Assembly: GCA_948099385.1 (NCBI GenBank)
Contig: CANUEZ040000028.1
Coordinates: 3,472,001 to 3,536,000 of the forward strand
From: Fasciola hepatica
Taxonomy: Eukaryota > Platyhelminthes > Trematoda > Plagiorchiida > Fasciolidae
Reading direction: 5' to 3'
DNA length: 64,000 nucleotides
The notes below the pieces were generated by a model that had not been told where the DNA came from, ran no database searches, and saw only the letters and a list, made by a program, of their open reading frames with translations. Both the position numbers and the translations under genes were made by a program. This document shows positions 1 to 10,765 of the stretch, one piece after another (within the stretch, counting starts at the first letter, position 1; the number at the start of each line of letters is the position of its first letter).

Positions 1-1681
1 GCAACGGTCAGTCACTTTGAGGATTTTGATGCATTTAGCTTGTGTGCCCTTCACAGGAGACTGGAGTACTAATGCACTTGTTGCAAGGACGGCTAATTCA
101 GAATACTCTCGCTCTCGGGCCTCCACCACACAGTCAACTCCCAAACCCAACACTGTCAGGTTTGCGATCTTGATTGAGGCCTGAAAGGGTATTAGCTAAA
201 TTGCGAAATGATGTGATGTAATGTCAGATTACAGGAATTTTCAAAATCAACATGATAACCGTAACACCACGTTCTCTTGGGGACGCCCAATCTGATTCAT
301 GTTTCTTGCTGGTAGACGGGATATATCTGAAGCAACCGCAATCAGAGTCGCGAATGACCGACGGTGAACACCTATGCTTACTAATCTAGTGCATTCCTCA
401 CAATATACTGCAATAGATGGATGGCTGTTTGCGGAATTTATTTTTATAAAACGAGTAATATAGCCCCGAAATATTTTGCATCCAGGATAGGAATAATTTA
501 ACTATACTGAAAACCTGAAACCCGGTTGATGTGGTTCTGAAACGAAACAGGGTGACTGATCAATCTAGACAGTTTTCCGGTAAGAAGTACAGAACACGGT
601 ATTTCGGCGCTTGTCAGTCACAGCGCCACGACGAAGATTAATCATGCATACGTAGATCATCAGTCAACAATTTTGCAGTTGAGTGAACGACGCATTTTGA
701 CTTTGTGGTCTTCTCGAAATCGATGCAGAAGGTCACATAGATAGAGAACTGAGACTGTGTTGGGCCACTTAACCAACTACTTCCAACAAGACCTAATCCC
801 GACAGCGGCCAGTTTGCGACCATGGATATGGTTCAACGGGTGAAGTGATTTCTTGCTCATCGATCGAACTTTTACACTAAAATAAAAAGTGCATTTCAAT
901 GTAATGAGACTTGAATCCTCTTCTTAGTTTACTAATCATATATCTCCCGTTGGTGTTACCTGGTTATACAGGAAGCGCAGTTCCTCGCGGAAGCGTCAGC
1001 ATTCAGATGTAATATAGGGTGTATAACGGTTTTTTTTATCGTTGATGGAAATCGCCAAGTTCCCACACGGAGTGTAAACTATATTAGAGACCAATAAACA
1101 ACCTATTTATTCAAACAAAAAAAGTGAATTTACTGCTGAGTGACGAATTAGCTCTGAAAAGCATTTTTGTGCATTTTACCTTTATTTGAGATCATGAACA
1201 TGATTGCAAACTGGCCGAGGGAAATGAAGGAAGCTCTAGGTAACTGAGGGCGGAAAAATGTGATATATTTATTTCAACCCTATGGAAGCGCTAGCACACA
1301 GAAGACCATCGGTTGCCAACAGAAAGGTATTTTGTGCAGTTCAACTTCAGGTTTTACTGCACTACAACGATAGTGCAAATACATTTCTATTTTCAGATCT
1401 CAAAGTTGTATCAAGTCGTTAGAATATCGAAAGAAATGAAAGCACTGTCATGATCCATGGTGCTAAAGATTGTAGAGTGGATATTTGCAGACGACATCTT
1501 TGGTCGGAAACGTCAACCAAAATGAACAAGATAGTTCGACATGAAATTAGGAAATGTTACGGTTTCAATGCAAATATCATGGGCGTAATTTCAATTTTTC
1601 GCTTGGTGTATAGAGTAATTCCCTATAAATGCATAAAATGGTAGACCGTTGGCTAGGCTTCTACATGTTTATTTAAGCTCT
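1..1681. other. No recognisable gene
   Basis: I see only short, AT-rich open frames with no family resemblance, no convincing splice-bounded exon and no repeat shared with the rest of the window. It ends where similarity to the RTE-like LINE begins. Confidence 0.5.
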
Positions 1682-4600
1682 GTCTTCTGTCCCCAACCAC
1701 CTCTCTTTGCCCATCTATCCACCCATGATGCTCCCACTGATAACACGGTCGATACTCGCAACGATTCATTGTCAAATAATGTCGGGAATAATCCTCTGTC
1801 TGGTAACTCACATTTTCTCAAACCTCCGCTCCTTCAACGTGCGTACGCTCATGCAGGCTGGTCAGCAGGCGTGCCTAGCCCTCACAACAAATTCTCTGAA
1901 GATTGATGTCTGCTGCGTTAGTGGAACGGATATCCAGGATTCGAGCAGTGTGATTCAACTAACTGCTCCTGGTATCTCATCGAGTTATTTTCTGCGCACT
2001 TCAGGAGACGAAGTAGCTAGAGCTGCGGGTCAACGTGGTGTAGGAATAGTCTTGACTGACAAGGCTGAGGCTGCCCTTTTAGACTGGATCCCTGTCAACA
2101 GTCGTTTATGTGCTAAGAGACTCCAGGGTTCAGTTGGCGTTCGAGAAGATAGTTATGTTAAGCGCAGTTTGTTTGTGATCTCGGCGTAAGCCCCAACAGA
2201 CTGCAGCTCTGACACGTAGAAAGATGAGTTCTATGATGAACTCGCCACCCTGGTTTGCAGTAGTAAAGGTTCTGACATTGTAGTGCTAGCTGGTGACTTC
2301 AATGCACAAGTTGGCAAACTTAGTAGGTCAGAAGCTTGTTTAGGTGGGCGTTGTGCTTTACCCGCTGAGCGTACAGATAACGGGGATAGGCTTCCCAGTT
2401 TTGTGCAGACAATCGATTGTTCTCGTCTAGCACCAATTTCCGACACAGCTCGCGTCGCACAGTGAAATGGGGCTCTAACTCTACAGGTACTCTAAGTCAG
2501 ATTGGTCATATCGCCGTAAGCTACCGGTGGCGCTCTTCTGTTCAGAACTGCAGATCTTACTAGTCCACGTACGTAAAGTCAGACCATGCATTAGTTTTAA
2601 TGAGATTATCTCTTCAGCTCCATGGTCATCGTCGCAAACCGCAAGCCCGATTAGCCGTGCAACGTATGCATGATCCAGAAGTACGCACCCGTTATGAGCA
2701 GAAGTTAGCACATGAGCTAGGATCTACGACGAACAGTAATGCAGATGAGCATTGGACTCATACCAAACAGGTAATACACTTAGCAGCAGGTTTTGCCTGT
2801 GGTCCTAGATCCGTTGTCCATCAAAGACACTGGATCTCGCAAGAGTCGCTAAGCATAATGGAGCAAAAGCGTCAGCGCTCGAACTGTAAGGAGATGAATA
2901 AGATGCAGAGAAAGCTACAAAGGCAAATTACGAAAAGCCTTAAGAATGATCGTGAAAATTGGTGGGTCAAGGTAGCCGATAAAATGGAAATAACAGCTGC
3001 TTCAGGTAACAGTCTAAGACTGTTCAAACTTATTCATGACAGCGGTGGACGGCACACCCAGGTCAGTGAAACGACTTGCGATAGAAGTGGAGAACTCACC
3101 CATGACAAAGAGCAAAAGCTTGCCCGTTGGGCCGAATACTTCAAGGAATAGTTTAGCTGGCCGCACGCTAGTGTAGTTACTCCTGTGTCAACAACTGCGA
3201 CTCCTTGGATGGTATCACTTGAGCCCCCGTCTGAAGCAGAAGTAGAATCATACATTCGATTACTAAGGCGAGGGAAAGCGGCCGGTCCCAACAAACTTCC
3301 CACAGTTCTTTTCAAACTGGGTGGAGATGCTTTGATAAAACCATTTGCCGTCTTTCTCCGTGACATTTGGAACGATGAGCGCATTCCGTGATTATGGAGC
3401 GAGTCATTGATTGTTCCCATCTTCAAGAACGGAATACGTGGGATTAGCTTAATTCCGATAGTCACCAAAGTATTAGCCTCGATTCTGCTGCACCGTCTGA
3501 CACCGGCTCGCGAGAGGAACACCCGCGAACAGCAGGTTGGATTGTGCCCAGGTCGAGGATGCATCGACCAGATTTTTACTTTTCGCCGACTACTTGAAAC
3601 GCGTCACACACACCGCCGGCCGAGAATAATGGTTTCCTTAGACCTGAAAGGCGTCTTCGATTCAGTTGATCGAGCAGCGCTTCTCAGTGCTCTTCATCGA
3701 AGAGGTATGCCCCAGAAGTTTGTGAACTTACTGAGATCGTTGTATTCTCATACTTCTGACCGCATTAGAGTTTACGGTGAACTATTCGGTCGGTTGGAAA
3801 CGACCAGCGGTGTTCAACAGGAATGTCCCATGTCTACACTGCTGTTCAACTTCATCATGAACGAGATAACGGGGGTTGCGCTGCAAAATCTTCAGGATGT
3901 GGGCGTCGAACTAGGAAATAGTAGAAAGCTGTGTGACCTAGGTTACACGGACGACGTTGTCTGCTTGTTGGAATCCACGGAACATGCTCAACGTGCACTA
4001 GATAGACTCTCAATAGCTGTAGCTCCATTCGGCATGCGCTTTGCACCTTCAGAACGTAAAGTGATGTTACAAGATTGGGCGTCAACGATTCCGAGCTTGA
4101 TGCTCGATGGGGAGGTGTTGGCGGTTGTCGACCACTTCACCCACATCGGCATCAGCGTGACGACGGATGGAAGCACAGTAGAAGAGGTGAGTACGCGGAT
4201 ATCCAAGGCTCGAGCAGCGTACGCTGGACTGAAGCATATGTGGTGCCGACCTGATATTTCACTGAAAATGAAAGGTCGTCTATACTGTGCCGCAGTGCGT
4301 TCAGTTTTGTTGTATGGTTGCGAGACTTTGAGTCTGAGTGCTGAAGATATTCGTTGTCTTGAGGTTTTCGACCACCGATGTTTACGTAGTGTCGCTAAGA
4401 TTGGGTGGACTAGGCGAGTGAGTAATGATGAGGTCAGGAAGCGAGTATTGGGTACTAATTCGGAGAACGTTTTGTCACAGTGTATTCAGATTAGCAGACC
4501 TCGTTGGTTGGGGCACATGTTACGTATGTCAAACACACGTCTGCCGTACCGTGTCCTATTCTCCGTTCGTCCTAAGGAGTGGAAAAAACCACGTGGAGGT

Positions 4601-4986
4601 CAACAGATGGCTTGGCAACGAGGAATGAGAAAATGTACAGCAGACTTGGGAAAAGTAGGTGCTTCATGTCTTCGTGGTTGGGGTCCAGAAAATCCGTCTA
4701 CCAGTTGGTTGTATACATTGAAGGATACGATCGTGAACAGTGAACAGTGGTGATCGTGTTGTCACTTTCCATCAAATCAGAATGACTGATCGATGTTTGT
4801 TTGTACAGTTAGACTGTGTATTCCGTGTGTTGGATACTAGGGCATTCTTTCCTGTTCCTACCCGTGTAGGTCCACTCCCTGTCCATCTTGTATAATCATA
4901 CTTTCTAATTCAATGTGCAAGATGGTGAGAAAGGCAGTGGTCAGGGGAGCTTGCCCTACTGTTTAACACCCTACGATGATGATGTT
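1682..4986 (+). mobile_element. RTE-like non-LTR retrotransposon, copy 1 (degenerate)
   Basis: A LINE encoding an apurinic-type endonuclease followed by a reverse transcriptase. The endonuclease starts near 1,830, with the motif AGDFNAQ near 2,290. A linker ORF covers 2,600-3,151, and the RT runs from about 3,185 to 4,753. The 3' untranslated region ends in a short ATG/TGA repeat at about 4,972-4,984, as RTE-clade elements often do. The 5' end is truncated relative to the copy at 23,398-27,042. Breaks include stops at 2,187 (TAA), 3,149 (TAG) and 3,389 (TGA) plus frameshifts, so no full polyprotein can be made. The minus-strand copy shares these stops. The family call rests on RT/EN motifs and the tail; the clade is an inference. 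Confidence 0.85.
3407..4753 (+). pseudogene. Reverse transcriptase remnant of RTE-like copy 1
   Basis: This 448-residue open frame holds most of the RT. It has the palm motif LDLKGVFDSVD, a TSGVQQECP block where QGCP is usual, and an active-site box read as YTDD in place of the common YADD. Behind the RT is a C-terminal region with WTRRVSNDEVRKR and a conserved RWLGH segment typical of these flatworm LINEs. It is preceded in the same element by a stop at 3,389 that cuts off the RT fingers, so it is the surviving part of a dead gene and not a host gene. The methionine is internal. Confidence 0.85.
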
Positions 4987-7394
4987 TGGTAGAACTCCTT
5001 GCACAGCCGTTTCACACTGCAAAGGCGTATCCGTAGCGGCTTGCACCTAACGGGTTTTTACCGCTACATTTACTTTGAGTCCAAACTAATTTACTGTATT
5101 GCTTTTGACGATAGTTTTCCGTAGAGCGGCCGCATATCAACCGGTGTTCAGTTTCGCTAATGTCCCACATGAATCGACATTTTCAGATGAATACTGTCTC
5201 TTAAAAAAATTGCTTCATTGGTGGTTAGAAAATGCGGTGCGAAAATAGTTTCGCCTCGTTCGTCAACCGTAAATTATCACAAGTATGACGTTACAGGTTC
5301 GTAATTTAAATTATAAGACCACGGGGTCACCGTTAACTTAGAGGGGTTGTCCGGAAGCATGTTGTTTATCAGCGTACGAACTATGTGGACCTCATACATC
5401 CTTGTCAAGAAGAAATAATCGGCGGATGAAGCAGAATTTCTTATCCTAGTTGATAAAGCTTTTGCAACGTTTATCGTCCAAACTGTGATGATTCGTGAGC
5501 AAAGTAAAATTGGAAAAAACACCGGAGCCTCGTGAAAAACCAAATGAAGCTCATACGTGGTTGTGTCGTTCAAGTTACCGCGCTGGATTGACGATCAATC
5601 TCATCGTGGGCCAAATTCTCCTCAAAGTTCTCCGGCAAAAATTTACAAAATGGAGCGCAAACTTGTTCTCGTTTCCTTATCGTCAAGGCTTTCGAACCAG
5701 AGGCACTGATTATGGTTGCCAGAAAAAACCCTATGGTATGGAAAAGGGCAAAGCATCACTGATATAGAAATCTCTAGCAGTCAATGAGAAAGCTATGCTT
5801 CTCTTTCTGCACCGTGTCGACCATCTTTCAACCCTAACTGGATTCCAGGAACCAACGTTGGTCGTGACCGATATGGGGCAGAAATTAAAACCTGAGAATA
5901 TAGAAAGGTGTTCGTAAGAATGTGGGCATTGGGCATCGTCTTTGGTGTTCGTTCACATTGCTAAACACGGCAACGGACTGCCTCATACAGAACTGTTGAA
6001 ATGCTCAAATCGATGTGTGCCGTATCTCCGAAACGCGTGCGAGAGCCTATCACTGAGATCACAATTTGCTGTCCAGACAGCCTCGGATTTACCTTTCCCT
6101 TGTCCGTGAATCCTAGAATAGCGCTTGTGGTTGGGCTGGTGTCGGGATCGACTCAGGAGTGATTGCCGGGCATGCGAAGTTCGAAATGACATGTGCCACT
6201 CGACCACCAACGGTGAGAATGTTTTGCACAAAAGCAGCACCGGATCGCCTAGCGTCATCATAGGAACTCAAAGCGCAGCCTACAGGTTGACCGTAATTCA
6301 GTTAGTTACTGCAGGTGTGCACTAAGTCCAAAATCACTCATCTTGCTCCAACCTTATCGAATCTAATAAGGCTCTCAACCGTAAGCATTTTTGCCTACGT
6401 CTGTCCTACCTGATGAAAGTACCGAATAACGTCTACGTACTTCTCAATTACATCATGGACTGACCATACTGATATATACTTAAACCCCTACCGTTCATGG
6501 GGGGAAATATCCACCGATGGAGTCTCTCAGCCGGCAAGCATAACACATGTCCCTGACCGCAGTTACCCATTTAGTTTAAGTACTCGCTCCAAGAGCTGTC
6601 CTCTGGACCCCATCATCCGTTGCCAAATGTCTGAACTGCTGATACAGTGTTCTCGCCATATCCGAATGAAGCTAAGATGTAGATATGTGTCTATTTTCAA
6701 AGACCTCTTTTCTGAGCTGTACAGGGCAGATATAAATGACGCCACGTAGTGTGTTCAGTCAATCAGTAGACGTATTGAGAAAGTTGAAATTACCAACATA
6801 CTAATTTAATGCCTCTTTGTAGCCAAAGCCACTGGTTCTAAAACTGACAACCATTCTGTAGTTACATGAAAGTGATGGAACCAACAGCCTATTCAACTGG
6901 GCTATTGTTGGTAATTACTGCATTGCAAAGATCGCCATTCTCTCAATGACCTATCGGATGCACTAGTAAAGATGTAGTGAAGTGCTCCGGAATATATCGT
7001 GTAATCTAATGCGATGGACTTCTGTGTTGAAATTTATCAGGAAAATTGTTTACAGTCTACATTTGCGAGCCAATCCACGTGTCATTGACATCCGCACACG
7101 ATTCAGTCTGATCCCGTTCACCTTACACTCGCACGTGCGCTATTTATTTATAACACACTCTTCCATCCTCTCCACCGATCTTGCGTGGTTAACTCAACGT
7201 TAGACTGGTATTGATCAATCGCTGCTCCTGAACACTCGTTCATGTACAGTTGCCTTCATTCTGTTTACTGACTACCGGACACAACATTTGATGTATTAAG
7301 TAAGACGAGAGGAGTCCGAGATTGGTCCCCACCGAAGCTCGCGTTCGGGATTTTTTATTGGTGCTACGGACTAAACCCTTTTGAGGAACCCGTC
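4987..7394. other. No recognisable gene
   Basis: Several 60-98 residue frames occur on both strands, but none has a motif or a splice context that I can defend. A stretch near 6,988-7,040 resembles 21,800-21,850, so part of it may be an unnamed dispersed repeat. Confidence 0.4.
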
Positions 7395-7690
7395 ATGGAC
7401 TGTTCGGCATGCCAACACTTCGGTAAAACTGCAAAACTGATTTCCGTACCAGAGCAGCCACGGGAAAAGTGGCTACTGACAACTTCGGTCCGTTCCAGAA
7501 AGCTCCTAAAGGCAAGTGTTATTATTGTTACTTGGTCTTATAGTAAGTGGCCTGAAACCCTCCAGTTTGGGGAAGTCACGTCCACCGCCATCATTTCTTA
7601 TTGCATGATAACCATGAGTTACAGCTGGAGGGATAAATCCCCCAGGCTAAAAACCTACTAAATATAGGGAATAAGTTTGGGAAAAGTCAC
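7395..7690 (+). pseudogene. Gypsy-type integrase relic, first part
   Basis: The frame carries a CSACQ cysteine pair followed about 40 residues later by a YSKWPE motif. This is the order seen after the zinc-binding domain and in the catalytic core of Gypsy integrases (D-x-FSKWPE). The aspartate before the S is not preserved and the frame decays after KWPE. The sequence after the embedded LINE fragment (from about 8,940) resumes with the glutamate-containing part of an integrase, so the two pieces were probably once continuous. It is old and non-functional. Confidence 0.5.
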
Positions 7691-8935
7691 ATAAAACCAG
7701 TTTTTTCATTCCGTGCCCGAAGGGATGGCGATCATGAGAAAGGGGAAATGCATAGCGGGACAGTGTTACACAGTTTTACAGTTCTTGGGGAAAACGAATA
7801 CCTAACTTCAGCAGTGGGCCAGGTCGGAATAGTTACTCTATCTGGATGGCATGTTGCCTGCGCACGCGATAGCCAACTAAAAACAAGGGCAATAGGGACC
7901 ACAGAAGCATGCTCCTAAGAACAGAACCCATGGTAAAACCGGTAAAAAAGAGAGAGCGAAGCAACTGCCCGGCGATGGACTAATAACTGCAAAGCCGAGG
8001 TTGTCGTGAGGTCGCCGATGAAGTGGGTGGCTTTGCGTTGAACACGGTCGAGGAGGGTTAATGAAGAAGATGAGGTCCCGCCGAAAAGTGAGTGCAGTGT
8101 TTAGGTGCACGCAGAATTTGGGCCTTACGTGGAACAAAACGTTGGGTGGGTTTAAAAAACGCCTAACCCGAAAAAGAAAACAGATCTTTGGTGATGCTCT
8201 CGAGGTAAGAACAATGATATGTGGGGACCAAGTAAGAGAACTAGAGAATGAAAGATCAAAAAGAACCGGAAATGTGGAAGTAAAAGTAATGGAGTCAAAA
8301 AGGAGGGCTGGGCAGCACAAATCTCGTTTTAAGGAAATAAACAAACTAGCGGTTTTTGCAACACTGGAGGAATCACGACTGTCTGAGCTCCAAGCAATAA
8401 TCCGATCAAGATCGTAATTCAGCCACCCAAACATTGGGACGATCGTAAGAAATTTCAACTGACATGGAGCAAAAAGACGGGTGCGAAACGGAGCAGCGGA
8501 AGATGCGTTGTCATCGAGAAAAACGTGGACAGGGTTAAAACTGGTAGAAGAGTCGTTAATGCGAAGCAAGAACAGCGTAGGGGATAATAAGAAACCTTGG
8601 AGAACGCCGGCATTCATCTGGTGTGAGTTTGACGAGGCCCGGTCAACTGGGATCGCAACTGAGCGTTCACCAAGAAAACTTTAAGTTCATGTGAGATTCC
8701 ACATCCAGGTACATTTTACAATAAACCTGAGTGCCACAATTGATCAAAAGTTTTGAAGATATCTCGAGGCACCGAATGCGATTCACCGCGATTATTCATC
8801 GAAGAGCGCCAGGTCAATAAGTCACCAGTGAATCTTTGGTGACGAACTCCATGCTAGTGGTCACCTATGAGTGCATCGCCCAGACGCCTGTTTGCATGGT
8901 CCGGTCTGTCAAGGGAGGCTCTGACAGATAATGAT
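7691..8935 (-). mobile_element. CR1/Jockey-like LINE fragment (RT C-terminus)
   Basis: Read on the minus strand, 8,617 to 7,877 is one open frame. It opens with NAGVLQGFLLSPTLFLL, a form of the RT block NAGVPQGSVLSPTLF. It then shows a decayed active-site box (FLDDN where FADD is expected), SSLTWSPHI, and a region equivalent to the SRASRKIGFLFRARRF segment common in Jockey/CR1 elements. A related, longer copy lies at 13,520-15,960. The frame has drifted and lacks endonuclease. The outer limits are approximate and were set by where the Gypsy integrase sequence resumes. Confidence 0.65.
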
Positions 8936-9560
8936 CCTCATTTTCGAAGCAGAGTTTCACATATTCCTTCGTATGAGCGACACTAAGCATTCAAGGGCGG
9001 TTTCGTATAATCCATCAGCGAATGAGATGGTCGAACACTTGAACCAAATACTGAAGGAGACTGAAAACAATGTGGCAGGAGGACACCTCGTAGGATGACG
9101 CACTACACGTTGCCTTAGGTACCTATCGAGCTGTTCCTCATTCAGCAAACCGAAAAATTCCGGCGCTGGTGGGTCCAGACGAATCCACACTAAGTTTAAT
9201 GCGGTGGTTCCACTTGTGGATACAAAAAACCGAAAGTTATCCAAAGAGGCAATTATAAGATATCATACTACCGTGTCACGAAGTTTCTTAAAATTTAAAG
9301 GTTTTCTGACTACTCAGACGGAACGGTGGGCGCCGACTAACAACACCCACAAAAATTGAGGATGTATACATACCAGGAACCTACAAATTGTCAGGTGGAT
9401 CAACCACGAACACAAGACAACTCTAAAGGTCTCTAACGAAACGCCGACCTCGAAAACCTCCCGGTTCTCGACATAGAGTACAACGTGGATCTTTCGGAAC
9501 CCGCAGATAGAGGACCAAGAAGAATGCGATTTCTAGTCTGGTATTTAGAATCACAACAAA
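8936..9560 (+). pseudogene. Gypsy-type integrase relic, second part
   Basis: Near 9,020-9,055 the plus strand reads ANEMVEHLNQILKE, a decayed form of the SNGMVERFHRTLK block that carries the catalytic glutamate of Gypsy integrases. Later there are remnants of a Pol C-terminus. Stops interrupt every frame. With the piece at 7,395-7,690 it appears to be a single integrase split by the LINE fragment between them. Confidence 0.45.
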
Positions 9561-10700
9561 TTACCTACGTTGTACCCCAAGCCTGTCCGACACTACATTT
9601 CTTGGCAGATCCCCCATTCCGACCCAATTGTTGAATATAGCGACGTCAAATTACAGAGGCTAGGAGTGAGCGCATGAATTTCATAGGCCCGATTCCGCAT
9701 ATGCTCACACACTGTTCCTTATTGTAACTTGCCGTGAAATAATCCAAAGGGTTCAAGCAAAACTGCACGGAAACTAATGGTTCTACACGTCGGCGGACAT
9801 ATGACCATACGTGATTGATTTCTTCACGGTCCACAAGAAAATTATCAGGATAATTAATGATAAACCCAGTGGTCTAGACTGTGTTCTGCCGAAAGTACTA
9901 AGAAATGTGCTTAATTTTTACAACTCAGAAACCCGACAATTACATGGTATGGAAACGCTTTTCGCATTACTACCCGAATGTAGTAGGTACGTTGAATCAG
10001 CAGGGCTGATATTAGGCAGAGTTCTAGGAACATGAAACAAACCGTTAGATCAAACAATGAAGCTCACCGAGATACGTTGTCCGGCATGCGTCGCGAATAT
10101 CTACCGACAAACTTTCTCAGAGTGCAATATCCGCAGAATCAGGTGGTGGTTAAGATGAGTAAGAGTGGCCAGTCTCCAGTGATTGGAGAAGTTGTGATAT
10201 GCTGAGGCCGATGCCGCTTTTGTATTCATACTCACAATTCGTTCACCCGATCGTGCCATTTGCAGTTCTCTGGTTACTAGTCTCATTCTTTTATATGTTG
10301 GTGTGCAGTCAGTGGGTGTTATCGCTAAAACAGGAGACGTACCCACTGAACGTATCACGTGATGCGTGCTGTTATTTTATTTGAGACCAACCAGATCGTC
10401 TCACACTAGTGGCCGATTGCGAAGTCCGTTTAGTGGGTGGAGATTTATAAGCATAGGTAGCTTGGAATGCAACAAATACTTTGATCGAAAAAACCGACAT
10501 CTACTCGAAACGCTCCAATTTTGACAGGACCTCGTGAAACCCGTATCTAGACTGTGATGCCAGTCATGATTCCTGACGATTTGCGAAGTTCACCGTGAGT
10601 TAGTTTATTCACGCAAGTTTACCATTTCATGTAGTATAGTTAAACAATGTGGTGACTGTTCTGGAACATAACTTCTCGGATTTCTTTTTAATATCCACTG
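9561..10700. other. No recognisable gene; probable upstream region of the BPHL-like gene
   Basis: No motif-bearing frame was found. The 3' part lies directly upstream of the first BPHL-like coding exon, so it may hold the promoter or 5' UTR, but I see no defensible core promoter element. Confidence 0.4.
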
Positions 10701-10714
10701 AAACATGATCGAAA

Positions 10715-10732
10715 CAAAACTGTTTCTTTCAG
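10715..10732 (+). promoter_or_regulatory. Pyrimidine tract and AG acceptor 34 nt before the BPHL-like start codon
   Basis: A pyrimidine-rich run (tgtttctttc) ends in AG at 10,731-10,732, shortly before the ATG at 10,766. No upstream coding exon is evident. It could be the acceptor of a 5'-UTR intron or a spliced-leader trans-splice site; flatworms use both. Confidence 0.4.
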
Positions 10733-10765
10733 CTGTAACCGAACTGACATCACATCTCAAAAGAA

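Noticed and set aside
5495..5767. 90-residue plus-strand frame as a gene
   Set aside because: No recognisable domain, no splice context and no conserved neighbour; its length is within chance for this base composition.
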